Positions 18,721 through 28,452 of a stretch of 64,000 nt of DNA are shown piece after piece. The translations under genes and the position numbers were made by a program. Below the pieces are notes generated by a model. The model was not told the DNA's origin and made no database searches. It worked only from the letters and a program-made list of their open reading frames with translations. The first letter of the stretch is position 1; each line of letters opens with the position of its first letter. This DNA is from Maridesulfovibrio hydrothermalis AM13 = DSM 14728 (GTDB taxonomy: Bacteria; Desulfobacterota; Desulfovibrionia; Desulfovibrionales; Desulfovibrionaceae), in the NCBI RefSeq assembly GCF_000331025.1, contig NC_020055.1, positions 2,513,370 to 2,577,369 of the forward strand, written 5' to 3'.

Positions 18721-20139
18721 TTAGCTGTTGCTGTTCTTTTGCTTCATTTTATTTAGCCGTTTATTGAGCGCCTGTCGGGAAATGCCTAGAATGGATGCGG
18801 CTGAAGACTGATTGTTATCAGACCTGCGCATTGCCTCAAGGGTGAGTTCTTCGCATACTTCTTTTAATGTCGGCAGTTCATTGCCGAAAGCAATTCTTTC
18901 GCCCGTAACAGCCGGTTCTCTGGTGATTTTCGGGATATTACCTATATGGTTTTGCAACCGTTTAATGTTCAGGTTGATCCCGTCAGTGCAGCTGATGGCA
19001 TCAAGAATAATGAATTGAAGTTCGCGCACATTGCCGGGGAAATCGTATGTCATGAGCAGAGCGATAAGTTCGGCAGGAACCTGTGGTTTTTTGCGGCCTT
19101 CATTTTTGCATGCTTCACTGAGAAAGTGATCAACCAGCAGCGGAAGGTCTTCTTTGCGTTCACGAAGCGGCGGGATGTGCACATGGTGAGCTTTCAATCT
19201 GTAATAAAGGTCGCTGCGGAAAGTGTTGCTTTCCCCCAGTTTTTCGGGATTAATATTTGTAGCGGCAATTATGCGGGCATCGGTTTTGCGGGTCAGGTCT
19301 GAGCCTATGGCCATGTATTCTCTTTCCTGTACCAGCCGCAGGAGCTTGAGCTGTGATGCATGGGCAAGGTCGCCTATCTCATCAAGAAAAAGTGTTCCGG
19401 AAGCTGCATTTACCACCAGCCCCGGGCGGGCTTTATCCGCACCGGTGAATGCACCGCGTTTGTGTCCAAAAAGAGTGTCGGCAAAAATATTATCATCAAG
19501 GCCCGCAACATTGATCGGTACAAACTCGCCGCTGCGGCCGCTGGCTTTATGAATCACTCCGGCAATGAGTTCCTTGCCCACGCCGCTTTCGCCGGTAATG
19601 AGTACCGGTTGTGAGGATTCTGCGATTGCCTCAATGTATTTGAATATAGAACGCATGGTCGCATTTTCGGTGACGATATGCTCAAATGTCTCAGGGTGTT
19701 CAAGTTTGTCATCAAGGAAGCGGGAGCGCAGGGTGATGTTTTCCCTTTTCAGTTCGCGAATCTGGATAGCGTGTCGTATGCCGGAGACAAGTGAACTTTT
19801 ATCGTAAGTTTTGACAAAGAAATCAAACGCACCGAGTTTTACGCATTGGACAGCGGTTTCCACCTGACTCATTCCAGTGATGACCAGAATGGGGATGTCG
19901 GTATATCGGGAATTGACCAGCCGGATCAGGTCTTCGCCGCTGACGTATGGCATGGAAAGGTCCGCAGCAATGACTTCCACTTCTGTGGTTTCAAGGATGG
20001 ATTCCACTTTGCGACTATCGTTACAGCACAAGATATTATTAATCCCTGCAGATTTGAGTGCAAGGGAGAATGAGCGGGTCCATGTTTCTTCGTCATCAAC
20101 GAGCAGGACTGGATTTTTTGGAAAGGCTGTCTTGTTCAT
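18721..20139 (-). CDS. sigma54-dependent response regulator (NtrC family)
   Basis: This is a 472-residue enhancer-binding activator. The receiver domain has phosphoacceptor D60 (AADLSMPYVSGED). The AAA+ domain has Walker A GESGVGKE, the sigma54-contacting loop GAFTGA and the Walker B region GTLFLDEIGD. A Fis-type helix-turn-helix ends the protein (AASILGISRQALNKRL). It precedes its kinase and closes the liv operon. The operon start has a sigma54-like promoter (29134-29149) and repeated palindromes (29301-29402), so autoregulation of the whole operon is likely but inferred. Confidence 0.95.
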   Translation of the reverse strand: MNKTAFPKNPVLLVDDEETWTRSFSLALKSAGINNILCCNDSRKVESILETTEVEVIAADLSMPYVSGEDLIRLVNSRYTDIPILVITGMSQVETAVQCVKLGAFDFFVKTYDKSSLVSGIRHAIQIRELKRENITLRSRFLDDKLEHPETFEHIVTENATMRSIFKYIEAIAESSQPVLITGESGVGKELIAGVIHKASGRSGEFVPINVAGLDDNIFADTLFGHKRGAFTGADKARPGLVVNAASGTLFLDEIGDLAHASQLKLLRLVQEREYMAIGSDLTRKTDARIIAATNINPEKLGESNTFRSDLYYRLKAHHVHIPPLRERKEDLPLLVDHFLSEACKNEGRKKPQVPAELIALLMTYDFPGNVRELQFIILDAISCTDGINLNIKRLQNHIGNIPKITREPAVTGERIAFGNELPTLKEVCEELTLEAMRRSDNNQSSAASILGISRQALNKRLNKMKQKNSNS

Positions 20140-20247
20140 CCTGTATATTTTTTCACGATTAACGGGCTATGCAGGGAAAGAAGGGAGGAGTGAGGCCCTC
20201 TTGTACTTGTACAGCCCGCCAAAATGTTAGAGTTAATTATCCTGAAG

Positions 20248-21504
20248 TTACTCGTAAGTACGCAAGTCCACAAGAGGGGCGGCGTCATCTTTTAGAGTTT
20301 CGTCAGTATCAAGGATTTCAAGAGCCGGTCTAAGTTTGATTTTATTCTGAAAGGCGGGGACAAATGCTTTTTCATCAAGTATTCCTTTCACTCTTAACCT
20401 TATGGTCAGCCTGTCTCTGCCGCTTTCATTGGTAATCACAATCTGGAATTTTTTGATTTGTGGAAAGTCTTTAACAACTTCAGCTGCCTGCGCCGGATAA
20501 ATAAATTGTCCTTTAACTTTGGCTGTGTCGTCAACGCGGCCCAGAATACCTGCCAGTTTCGGTGATGTTCTGCCGCAGTCACATGGTGTGTCCACCATCC
20601 GTGAAAGATCACCTGTGGCAAAGCGGATCAGCGGATAGGACAGGGTGTAGGGGGTTACGACCACTTCACCTGTCTCGCCCGGAGGAAGAGGATTTCCTGT
20701 CTCCGGATCACATATCTCAACATAGCAGCGGCTTGAAACATGCATTCCACCGAGTTCTAAACATTCGTAGGCTATGCAGCCAAGGTCAGCTGTACCGTAA
20801 CCCTGTCGGACTTTCATATCAAAAGCTTCTTCAACTTCATTTCTAAGTGATTCAGGAAGTCTTTCAGCTGCTACAAAGGCTACATCAAGTTTGAAATCTT
20901 TCTTAGGGTCCAATCCTTCTTTCACAGCTTTTTCAGCAATAACTTTAAGGTAGCTGGTCATACCTACAAAGCCGCTGACGGGCAGGCCGGTCATAAGCTG
21001 TATCTGAACCGGAGTATTGCCGGGGCCAGCGGGGATTACCGCGCAGCCTATTTCACGCAATGGCTCTTCAAGCATAAGTCCGGCCGGAGTAAGGTGATAA
21101 CTGAAAGTCATCTGAACCAGATCTCCCGCGCGGAACCCAGCGGCGTAAAAACCTTCTGTCCAGCCCCAGTAATCTTTTTCGCGGCCTTCCGGATCATAGA
21201 TTGGACCGGGTGATTGATATATCCGGCTGAGCTGACCGGGGGCTGCTGTCAAAAGCCAGTCCAGTCCTTTATCCTGTTGCATGGAAATCAACTCTTTTTT
21301 ACGGAGCACAGGAATCTTTGAAAAGCTGTCCAGACTTTTGATGTCTTCAGCGCGTAGTCCTGCCGCATCCATACGGGATTTGAATTCACCTGAAGAGTTT
21401 ATGGCAGTCTTTATGACTGAGCTGATTTTATTAAACTGACGCTCTGCACGAACTTCTGCTGAATCTTTTTCAATAGGGTCATATATTTTATTTGATCTAT
21501 CCAT
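20248..21504 (-). CDS. phenylacetate-CoA ligase-like adenylate-forming enzyme
   Basis: This ATP-dependent acyl-CoA ligase of the PaaK type has 418 residues, near the usual 430. Family features are the core segment QGYGTADLGCIAYEC, the ATP-site part TGDLSRM and GRVDDTAKVKGQFIYP near residue 330. The P-loop usually read as SSGT-x-G-K is replaced here by a less typical segment (RIYQSPGPIYDPEGRE), as in some PaaK-like clades. The likely role is activation of an aryl or short carboxylic acid brought in by the adjacent ABC transporter. It lies downstream of livF in the same operon. Confidence 0.85.
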   Translation of the reverse strand: MDRSNKIYDPIEKDSAEVRAERQFNKISSVIKTAINSSGEFKSRMDAAGLRAEDIKSLDSFSKIPVLRKKELISMQQDKGLDWLLTAAPGQLSRIYQSPGPIYDPEGREKDYWGWTEGFYAAGFRAGDLVQMTFSYHLTPAGLMLEEPLREIGCAVIPAGPGNTPVQIQLMTGLPVSGFVGMTSYLKVIAEKAVKEGLDPKKDFKLDVAFVAAERLPESLRNEVEEAFDMKVRQGYGTADLGCIAYECLELGGMHVSSRCYVEICDPETGNPLPPGETGEVVVTPYTLSYPLIRFATGDLSRMVDTPCDCGRTSPKLAGILGRVDDTAKVKGQFIYPAQAAEVVKDFPQIKKFQIVITNESGRDRLTIRLRVKGILDEKAFVPAFQNKIKLRPALEILDTDETLKDDAAPLVDLRTYE

Positions 21505-21593
21505 TCTGTATCCCTTATGGCCTCCGGCAGATTTGCCGGGGCAGAATTTAACGCGTTGGACGTTTATGACATATGATTTTATCGACAGGGTGC

Positions 21594-22391
21594 TTATCCC
21601 AGCCAGCGTTTTCTTCGCCTGTAGTGCTTAACGTCACGATAGCTTCTTTTTTCCCCTCCGTGCGATAACCCCAGATAGAATTCCTGAACATCAGGGTTAT
21701 GGAGCAGGTCTGCGCCTTTGCCGTCCATGACTATGCGTCCGTTTTCCATGATGTAGCCGTAGTCGGCGAGAGACAGTGCCATGCGGGCATTCTGCTCTAC
21801 GAGCAGGACGGTGACCCCTTCTTTTTTGTTGATTTTTTTCACAATATCAAAGATCTCTTCTACCAGCAGCGGAGCCAGACCTAAAGAAGGTTCATCAAGT
21901 AGAAGCAGTTTGGGGCAAGCCATTACAGCACGTCCTATGGCAAGCATCTGCTGTTCTCCTCCTGACATGTATCCTGCCAGTTGTACGCGGCGTTCTTTCA
22001 GTCTTGGAAAATATGTATAGACTTTTTCAAGGTTGGTTGAAAAGTTTTTTGCGGGCTGTGTATACCCGCCGCAGCGCAGATTTTCTTCGACTGTGAGGTC
22101 TTCAAAAATGCGGCGGCCCTCCATGACCTGAAAAATACCCTGACGCACCATTTTTTCAGGGCTTTGAATATTTACCGGCTCGTTTTCATATAATATTGTT
22201 CCGGAAGTTGCTTTACCGTCTTCGCCTTCCAGCAGTCCTGATATTGCTTTCAGAGTGGTTGATTTACCGGCTCCGTTGGCTCCCAGCAGGGTGGTGATGC
22301 TTCCTTTTTTTACGTTGAGGGAAAGACCTTTGAGTACGAGTACAACATCATTGTAGACAACTTCAAGGTTTTGAACGCTTAGCAGACTCAT
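21594..22391 (-). CDS. livF: branched-chain-type ABC transporter ATPase LivF
   Basis: This is an ABC ATPase of the LivF class, 265 residues. Walker A is GANGAGKST, the signature is MSGGEQQ, Walker B is LLLDEPSLGLAP, and the switch is in LVEQN. The extended C-terminus (SYRDVKHYRRRKRWLG) is unusually basic. With LivG, LivH, LivM and LivK it forms an uptake system for amino acids or carboxylates. It is separated from livK by about 100 bp containing a strong hairpin. Confidence 0.92.
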   Translation of the reverse strand: MSLLSVQNLEVVYNDVVLVLKGLSLNVKKGSITTLLGANGAGKSTTLKAISGLLEGEDGKATSGTILYENEPVNIQSPEKMVRQGIFQVMEGRRIFEDLTVEENLRCGGYTQPAKNFSTNLEKVYTYFPRLKERRVQLAGYMSGGEQQMLAIGRAVMACPKLLLLDEPSLGLAPLLVEEIFDIVKKINKKEGVTVLLVEQNARMALSLADYGYIMENGRIVMDGKGADLLHNPDVQEFYLGLSHGGEKRSYRDVKHYRRRKRWLG

Positions 22392-22411
22392 AAACTAATC
22401 CTTGGTATGGC

Positions 22412-22439
22412 GGTCAGGGGAACTTGCGCCCCCCTGACC
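22412..22439 (-). promoter_or_regulatory. intercistronic hairpin between livK and livF
   Basis: GGTCAGGGG (22412-22420) and CCCCTGACC (22431-22439) pair perfectly over nine GC-rich bases. It lies after the livK stop on the minus strand and has no T-run. This position fits a 3' mRNA stabiliser or partial terminator that gives more binding protein than downstream ATPase, as known for other binding-protein operons; here that is an inference. Confidence 0.7.
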
Positions 22440-22490
22440 TGTATAAATCCGTTTTTCAATTTTATAATCGTCAGCGTTTAACGCCTTTGA

Positions 22491-23654
22491 TTATTTGCCA
22501 AGCCATTTTGCATCGCGGGAAAGTGTAACTGTTTCAACGAACTCAAGGTTGCCGTCTTTAACAGTACAGACGTTAACAGCCATGCTTGGGCGATGATCTT
22601 TGGGGAAGTAGCTGATTGCAGGAGCGAGGCCCATCGGATCATAATCACGCAGAGTTTCCAGTGCCTCTTTGATGGATTGCCCGGTTACTTTGCCGTTAGC
22701 AGATGCCTTTTTCATGCCTTCAGCCATAACCATTGCTGAGACAAACCCGCGCAGGTAATGAGTCATCTGCGGTTGACCTTTGGTCTGTGCTTTAACAACT
22801 TTCATACCCGGTACGTTCTGACCGTAAACAGCAGCAGCCTGCATTCCGTAGTTTCCTTCGCAAGCAGGTCCGGCCATTTTGGCGAGGTTCTCGTCATTCC
22901 CCCAGATATTTATGAGGAATTTTCCATTGAAGCCGAGCTTTTTGGCATCCTTCATCAGAACAGCTGTGGAAGGTGTGGTTCCGCCTACCCATACGAAGTC
23001 AGGGTTTTGTTTTTTCAGTCCCAGCAATTGAGGGGTTGCGTCCATAGCTTTCAGGCTCAGAACTTCGTCACCTGTGATTTCAAAGCCGATTTCTTCAGCA
23101 TATTCCTTCATTGCGGGAAGGGGAACGTGTCCGTAAGGCTTATCAGGATAGACAAAAGCAATTTTCGGGGCACGGTCTTTTTTCCAGTTATCTTTGATGT
23201 ATTTCAAGCCGGCGCGGCCCTGCGTGGAATAGTCCGGTGCGATGGTAAAGTTATAAGGAGCCTTTTCAGGATTCATGAGATGCGCAGAGTATGATGCGGA
23301 GAATACCGGGATTCTGTCACGGGATACAAAACGTACCAGTGCTTCAGTATCACCTGTTCCCCAGCCTTGCATTGCTACAATGCCCTGAGATTTAAAACGT
23401 TTGTATGCGGCAAGTGCCTGCTGAATGTTATATGCGTAATCCACTTGAATAAGTTCAATCTTTTCGCCTTTGATGCCGCCGTTGGCATTTACGTAAGCGA
23501 TGCAGTCTTTAATGCCCTGTGCGTAGGGGACACCCACGCTGGATGTCGGGCCGGTAAGATCTGAAAGCACACCTACTTTAAGTGTCGCAAAAGCTGTGGA
23601 TGCAAAAAGCATCGCTGCCATGAGAACTGTTAAGGTTATTGTTCTTTTCATCAT
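22491..23654 (-). CDS. livK: branched-chain-type ABC transporter substrate-binding protein LivK
   Basis: This is a periplasmic binding protein of 387 residues, class I fold. The Sec signal peptide is clear (MMKRTITLTVLMAAMLFASTAFA), and the mature protein starts LKVGVLSDLTGPTSS. The family segments YVNANGGIKGEKIELI and AYKRFKSQGIVAMQGWGTGD follow. An AGGAG site precedes the double Met start. Because two CoA ligases share the operon, the ligand may be an aromatic or other organic acid rather than an amino acid; the sequence alone does not decide this. Confidence 0.9.
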   Translation of the reverse strand: MMKRTITLTVLMAAMLFASTAFATLKVGVLSDLTGPTSSVGVPYAQGIKDCIAYVNANGGIKGEKIELIQVDYAYNIQQALAAYKRFKSQGIVAMQGWGTGDTEALVRFVSRDRIPVFSASYSAHLMNPEKAPYNFTIAPDYSTQGRAGLKYIKDNWKKDRAPKIAFVYPDKPYGHVPLPAMKEYAEEIGFEITGDEVLSLKAMDATPQLLGLKKQNPDFVWVGGTTPSTAVLMKDAKKLGFNGKFLINIWGNDENLAKMAGPACEGNYGMQAAAVYGQNVPGMKVVKAQTKGQPQMTHYLRGFVSAMVMAEGMKKASANGKVTGQSIKEALETLRDYDPMGLAPAISYFPKDHRPSMAVNVCTVKDGNLEFVETVTLSRDAKWLGK

Positions 23655-23774
23655 TTTTCTCTCCTGTGTGAATTACGGATTATTATATAAAGTGCTGCCG
23701 GCACGTTTATGCAGATATGCAGGTTAACGTCTCTTTGAAAGTTCATGCAGCGGCCCGTCAGGCGGACCTGGCAA

Positions 23775-24818
23775 CTAGTAAGCAAATGGATACAGCTTCC
23801 AGTAAGCCTTGATCAGCTTCCACTTGCGAACCAGTCCTTCCGGCTCGAATATAAGAAAGAGCACCAGAGTCATTCCGAAAATGCCTTCTTTAAGTGGTGC
23901 GACAAGGGAGCTTACGTCCGGTGCAAACGCAGAAAGCATGGAGGTTGCTGTATTGAGCAGTTCAGGCAGCAAAGTGATGAATATGGCACCGAATATCGAG
24001 CCGAGCACTGACCCCATGCCGCCTATGATGATCATAGCCAGATAGCTGATGGATAACCCTATGGAGAATTGTTCCGGAGTTATGTACATGGTGTAATAGG
24101 CCCAGAGTCCTCCGGCTATGCCGGCTATGAACGAACTTGTGGCGAAAGCCTGTAGTTTGAACTGGAAGAGGTTCACGCCTACATTTTCGGCTGACTGATA
24201 AAAGTCGCGGATTGCTACGAAAGCCCGTCCTGATCTGGAGCGGATTATATTGGTTACGCCCAGAACGCAGAGGGTGGTGATGGCAAAGATAAGGTAAAAC
24301 ATTTTTTCATCGGAATCGAATTGGTATCCAAGCAGTGATGGAGGGTCGACAGGCATGCCGTTTGCCCCTCCTGTGAAGGATGTCCAGTGCAGGAATACGT
24401 ACTCCAAAATCAGTTGCGCGGCCAAAGTGGATATTGCCAGATAAATTCCCTTGAGCCGCAGAGATGGAATGCCGAAGAACATTCCGGCTAAGGCTGCCAT
24501 ACATCCTCCGCCCAGCAGACAGATGATGAAGGGGAGTCCTTTGGCAGCAAGTACGCCGCAGCCGTATGCTCCGACACCGACAAATGCGCCGTGTCCAAGT
24601 GACATCTGACCGCAGACTCCGGTGAGCAGATTAAGTGATACTGCCGCGATTACCGCGATCATGATCAGGTTCATTACTGATATATAGTAGAAGTCCAGTA
24701 CATACGGGGCGATAAGCATTGCCGCCATGAAAAGACCCAGACAGAGTTTCTGGAATTTTGACGGGAAAAGCTGGTCTTCGCTATTGTATGTTGTGAAAAA
24801 AAGTCCGCATTTCTGCAT
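23775..24818 (-). CDS. livM: branched-chain-type ABC transporter permease LivM
   Basis: This inner-membrane permease has about 347 residues from the ATG at 24818, which has GAGAGAG upstream and lies one base after the livH stop. A longer reading from 24833 would overlap livH. It has eight to ten hydrophobic helices and the family motifs LNLLTGVCGQMSLGHGAFVGVGAY and GMGSVLGSIFGA. It pairs with LivH to form the channel. Confidence 0.9.
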   Translation of the reverse strand: MQKCGLFFTTYNSEDQLFPSKFQKLCLGLFMAAMLIAPYVLDFYYISVMNLIMIAVIAAVSLNLLTGVCGQMSLGHGAFVGVGAYGCGVLAAKGLPFIICLLGGGCMAALAGMFFGIPSLRLKGIYLAISTLAAQLILEYVFLHWTSFTGGANGMPVDPPSLLGYQFDSDEKMFYLIFAITTLCVLGVTNIIRSRSGRAFVAIRDFYQSAENVGVNLFQFKLQAFATSSFIAGIAGGLWAYYTMYITPEQFSIGLSISYLAMIIIGGMGSVLGSIFGAIFITLLPELLNTATSMLSAFAPDVSSLVAPLKEGIFGMTLVLFLIFEPEGLVRKWKLIKAYWKLYPFAY

Positions 24819-24819
24819 G

Positions 24820-25707
24820 TTACACTCTCTCAATTTCTTCAGTGCCGAAGAGTCCGTAAGGTTTAATCATGAGGATGATGACCAGCACCAGAAAGGATGC
24901 CACTTCTTTAAATCCGCCGAGTCCCAGCAGATCTCTTGCCAGCCCTTCACTGATATTTTCAAGCACACCAATAATCAGGCCGCCGAGAGCAGCTCCGAGC
25001 AGGCTGTCCAGTCCGCCGAGAATAACTGCCGGGAAGACTTTCAGCCCGAGATGGCCGAGCTGGGAGTTGATGCCATTGATGTTCCCGAGGATGATTCCAC
25101 CTATGGAGGACACAACCGCTGCAATACACCATGACAGGGCAAAGATGTTTTTGATGCCGATCCCCATAGATTGTGCAGCCTGCTGGTCAAAAGCTGTGGC
25201 GCGCATGGCAATGCCAAGCGATGAGTATTTGAAGAACAGGGAGAATACTGCGAAGAGCAGCAGACATAAAACAAATGCAGCTATATATACCGGCGCAATG
25301 GGAAGTCCGAAAATCATAAACGGCTCCTGCGGCAAAATGGGGGGAAAAACCCTGATTTGTGTACCCCAGAAGACCTGTACTAAGGATTTGAGGATTGAGG
25401 AAAGTCCGATGGTAACCATAACAACTGATATGATCGGTTCGCCGATGAGCGGTCTGAGGACCATTCTTTCAATAAGCATCCCCAGTATTACCGAGAAAAC
25501 CAGCGTGATGATAAAGGAGAGCAGAAATGGCAACTGGTATTGCACAGTAAGTGCAAAACAGATGTATGCCCCGGCCATGACCATTTCACCCTGCGCAAAG
25601 TTAACTACCTTGGTGGCCTTATAGATAATGACAAAGCCCAGTGCCACAAGGCTGTAGATAGAGCCTACAACGAGACCGTTGATTATGAGCTGGAGATAAT
25701 ATTCCAT
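24820..25707 (-). CDS. livH: branched-chain-type ABC transporter permease LivH
   Basis: This is a 295-residue permease with the LivH signature at its start: QLIINGLVVGSIYSLVALGF, then KVVNFAQGEMVMAGAYI. The later family segment is ILGGLDSLLGAALGGLIIG. It has about eight membrane helices. Its start touches the stop of the acyl-CoA synthetase gene at 25707, so the two are translationally coupled. Confidence 0.92.
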   Translation of the reverse strand: MEYYLQLIINGLVVGSIYSLVALGFVIIYKATKVVNFAQGEMVMAGAYICFALTVQYQLPFLLSFIITLVFSVILGMLIERMVLRPLIGEPIISVVMVTIGLSSILKSLVQVFWGTQIRVFPPILPQEPFMIFGLPIAPVYIAAFVLCLLLFAVFSLFFKYSSLGIAMRATAFDQQAAQSMGIGIKNIFALSWCIAAVVSSIGGIILGNINGINSQLGHLGLKVFPAVILGGLDSLLGAALGGLIIGVLENISEGLARDLLGLGGFKEVASFLVLVIILMIKPYGLFGTEEIERV

Positions 25708-27617
25708 TAGCCGATTTCTCCTTGCAGAGTCTTGAGTTCGCGGATTGCAATATCACCGGACATGGTCCGTTCTGAACCGTCCTGATACTTAATGCGTGTT
25801 GTGAGGTTGATGCCTTTTTTCCCATTGTAAAGAGCATGGATAAGGTCGCCGTATCGTTCTTCGATGACCTTTCTGCGAATTTTACGGGTACGGGTCAGCT
25901 CTCCGTCATCTGCGTCCAGTTCTTTGAAGAGCAGGGCAAAACGTTTGACTGCGGTTCCGTCCTGCAGACTTTCGTTGATGATGGAAATTTCTTCGCTGAT
26001 CAGGTCGTAGAGGTCCGGGTTGGAGGCCAGATCCTGATAGGTGGTGTAGGTCAGCTGTTTCTGTTCGGCCCAGCGTCCGGCAATGTCACTGTCCAGACAG
26101 ATGATGGCCGTTATGTAATTCATGCCCTGACCGATAACCACTGCTTCCTGTATGTAGGTAGAGAATTTGATCTTGTTTTCAATAAACTGCGGTGAGAAGC
26201 GGATACCGTTATTCAGGGTCATTACATCGGATAAACGGTCAATGATGACCAGCTGTCCGTTATCCTTGAAGTATCCGGCATCACCTGATTTCAGCCAGCC
26301 GTTTTCCAGCGTTTCAGCCGTGGCTTCTTCATTTTTGAGGTAGCCCTTGAAGACTGCCGGGCTTTTGGACAGGATCTCTCCTTCATCGGAAATTTTGATT
26401 TTTGTTTCCGGGATGGGTTCGCCAACGGTATCAAAATTGACTTCACCGTCTTTATGGATACAGGAAATGCCCGCAATTTCAGTCTGTCCGTAAATCTGCT
26501 TAAGGTTAATACCCATAGCATGAAAGAAGTTGAAGGTATCCGGACCGAGGGGCGCACCGCCTGTTGAGGCGGAGCGGATGCGGGAGAAGCCCAGTCTATC
26601 ACGCAAAGCTCTAAATAAGCCTATTTCAGCAATTTTGTAACCGAGGGTTTCTATTGCACCGGGTTTTTCACCGCGTAAAACTTTTTCAGCATATCCAGTA
26701 CCCATAGGTAGAAGCAGGTTGAATATCCAGCGTTTGAACGGGGTGGTCTCCATGATGCGTACCCGCACTTTTGCAGCCATGTTCTCCCATACCCTTGGAG
26801 GGGAGAATATGAGATGAGGGCCGATCTCGCGGATGTTATCCTGTATGGTATCCGGTTCTTCAGGAAAGTTAACGCAGAAACCGAAGAGCAGCGCCGAGGC
26901 AACAGCCATCATCTGCTCGCCCATCCAGGCAAGAGGAAGGAAAGAGACGAATTCGTCAGATTCCTGCTTGGGATCTGAATCACCGAGATTCCATGCCATT
27001 GAAAGCAGGTTTTCATGGGTTAACATGGCAAGTTTGGGTCTGCCGGTAGACCCTGATGTGGTCGCAATGATGGCCACGTCATCAGGTGATGTACTTTTGG
27101 CCCAGACTTCAAACAGATATGCCTGATCTTTGTTCAGCTCACGGACTTCGTCAAAGGACATGAGTCCGTTTACATCGTAATCCACAAGCCCTTTGGGATC
27201 ATGATAAATAATGTATCTAAGGGCGGGGAGTTGATCGCGGATGGACAGAATCTTATCAACCTGCTCCTGATCTTCCGCCACAACGAGTTTTGCTTCGGAA
27301 AGAGTGAAGACGTAACCTATTTCATCAGCTGGTGAGTCCTGATAAAGTCCTACAGAAAAACCGCCCAGCCCTTGAATGGCAAGCTGCGCCCAGAGCCATT
27401 CAGGGCGGTTATCGCCGATGATGACAATGGCATCACCTTTATCAAATCCCATGTATTTCAGCCCTGCGGCAAATTCGGATGTGATGGTCAGATATTGCCG
27501 ATAGGAAAACGGCTGCCATACTCCGAGATATTTTTCACGCATTGCAGTGCGGCTGCCGCGCTCTTTGGCATTCTTTATCAGCAGGGCCGGAAGTGTTGTG
27601 TTGTATGTATTATTCAT
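25707..27617 (-). CDS. AMP-forming long-chain-type acyl-CoA synthetase
   Basis: This is an adenylate-forming ligase of about 636 residues. The start at 27617 lies next to the livG stop; a start 15 codons earlier would overlap livG. The ATP-binding P-loop is ATTSGSTGRPK, the adenylate motif is YGQTEIAG, and GWLKSGDAGYFKDNGQLVIIDR carries the catalytic aspartate region. The domain order and length match the FadD15/long-chain group. Its place between livG and livH is a recurrent arrangement of Liv-type transporters that serve acids needing CoA activation (my recollection, not checked). It may activate the imported substrate or a downstream product. Confidence 0.9.
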   Translation of the reverse strand: MNNTYNTTLPALLIKNAKERGSRTAMREKYLGVWQPFSYRQYLTITSEFAAGLKYMGFDKGDAIVIIGDNRPEWLWAQLAIQGLGGFSVGLYQDSPADEIGYVFTLSEAKLVVAEDQEQVDKILSIRDQLPALRYIIYHDPKGLVDYDVNGLMSFDEVRELNKDQAYLFEVWAKSTSPDDVAIIATTSGSTGRPKLAMLTHENLLSMAWNLGDSDPKQESDEFVSFLPLAWMGEQMMAVASALLFGFCVNFPEEPDTIQDNIREIGPHLIFSPPRVWENMAAKVRVRIMETTPFKRWIFNLLLPMGTGYAEKVLRGEKPGAIETLGYKIAEIGLFRALRDRLGFSRIRSASTGGAPLGPDTFNFFHAMGINLKQIYGQTEIAGISCIHKDGEVNFDTVGEPIPETKIKISDEGEILSKSPAVFKGYLKNEEATAETLENGWLKSGDAGYFKDNGQLVIIDRLSDVMTLNNGIRFSPQFIENKIKFSTYIQEAVVIGQGMNYITAIICLDSDIAGRWAEQKQLTYTTYQDLASNPDLYDLISEEISIINESLQDGTAVKRFALLFKELDADDGELTRTRKIRRKVIEERYGDLIHALYNGKKGINLTTRIKYQDGSERTMSGDIAIRELKTLQGEIG

Positions 27618-27618
27618 A

Positions 27619-28452
27619 TTAGCGTCCCTGATAAAGACCGCCCTCGTCACCGAGGTAGGCACTGATTACCCTGTCGTTTTTCTGAATTTCTTCTGGAGTG
27701 CCGCAGGCCAGAACACGCCCGAAGTCAAGAACAATAACATGGTCGGAAAGATCCATAACAACGCCCATATCGTGCTCCACCAGAAATATGGAAATATCCC
27801 ATTCTTCATTAATATCGAGAATATAGCGGGCCATGTCTTCGGTTTCTTCCAGATTCATGCCTGCCATGGGTTCGTCGAGAAGCAGCAGTTCAGGCTCGGC
27901 CGCTAGGGCACGGCCCAGCTCCACCTTTTTCTGAATGCCATAAGGAAGGTGGCCCGCGGCCTGATGGCGATAGGGAGAGAGACCTAGGAAATCGATAATT
28001 TCTTCAACGCGCCGGCGATGAGCTGATTCTTCCTTGCGGGCTTTTCCAAAGTATAAAATTGATGCCAAAAGACCGTATTCGATACGTGAATGGCGGCCTA
28101 CCATGAGGTTATCCAGAACGGATAATCCTTTGAACAACGCAATGTTCTGAAAAGTGCGGGCCATGCCGAAGTTGGTTCGTTTGCAGGCTCTGGTTCCAAG
28201 CATTTCCATTCCATTAAGAGTGATGGAACCTTTGTCAGGCGTATAACGACCGGAAATACAGTTGAGCATGCTGGTTTTGCCAGCACCGTTAGGACCGATC
28301 AAAGAGGTGATGCTGCCATGTTTAACGTCACAGGATACTCGTGAAAGTGCGGCAACTCCTTTAAAAGTAAGGGTTACGTTGCTGATGGTTAACATTGACT
28401 CATAATCTGAAACGAAGTCGCAGTCCGGTTTAAAGGGGTTATTCCCATTCAT
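27619..28452 (-). CDS. livG: branched-chain-type ABC transporter ATPase LivG
   Basis: This is an ABC ATPase of 277 residues. Walker A is GPNGAGKT, the Q-loop and helical part read FGMARTFQNIALF, the signature region is LPYGIQKKVELGRAL (the LivG variant of LSGGQ), and Walker B is LLLDEPMAGMN. The start overlaps the end of the CBS-ACT gene by 14 bp. The first 19 residues before MLTISNVTL look like an extension, so an internal start at this Met is possible. Confidence 0.92.
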   Translation of the reverse strand: MNGNNPFKPDCDFVSDYESMLTISNVTLTFKGVAALSRVSCDVKHGSITSLIGPNGAGKTSMLNCISGRYTPDKGSITLNGMEMLGTRACKRTNFGMARTFQNIALFKGLSVLDNLMVGRHSRIEYGLLASILYFGKARKEESAHRRRVEEIIDFLGLSPYRHQAAGHLPYGIQKKVELGRALAAEPELLLLDEPMAGMNLEETEDMARYILDINEEWDISIFLVEHDMGVVMDLSDHVIVLDFGRVLACGTPEEIQKNDRVISAYLGDEGGLYQGR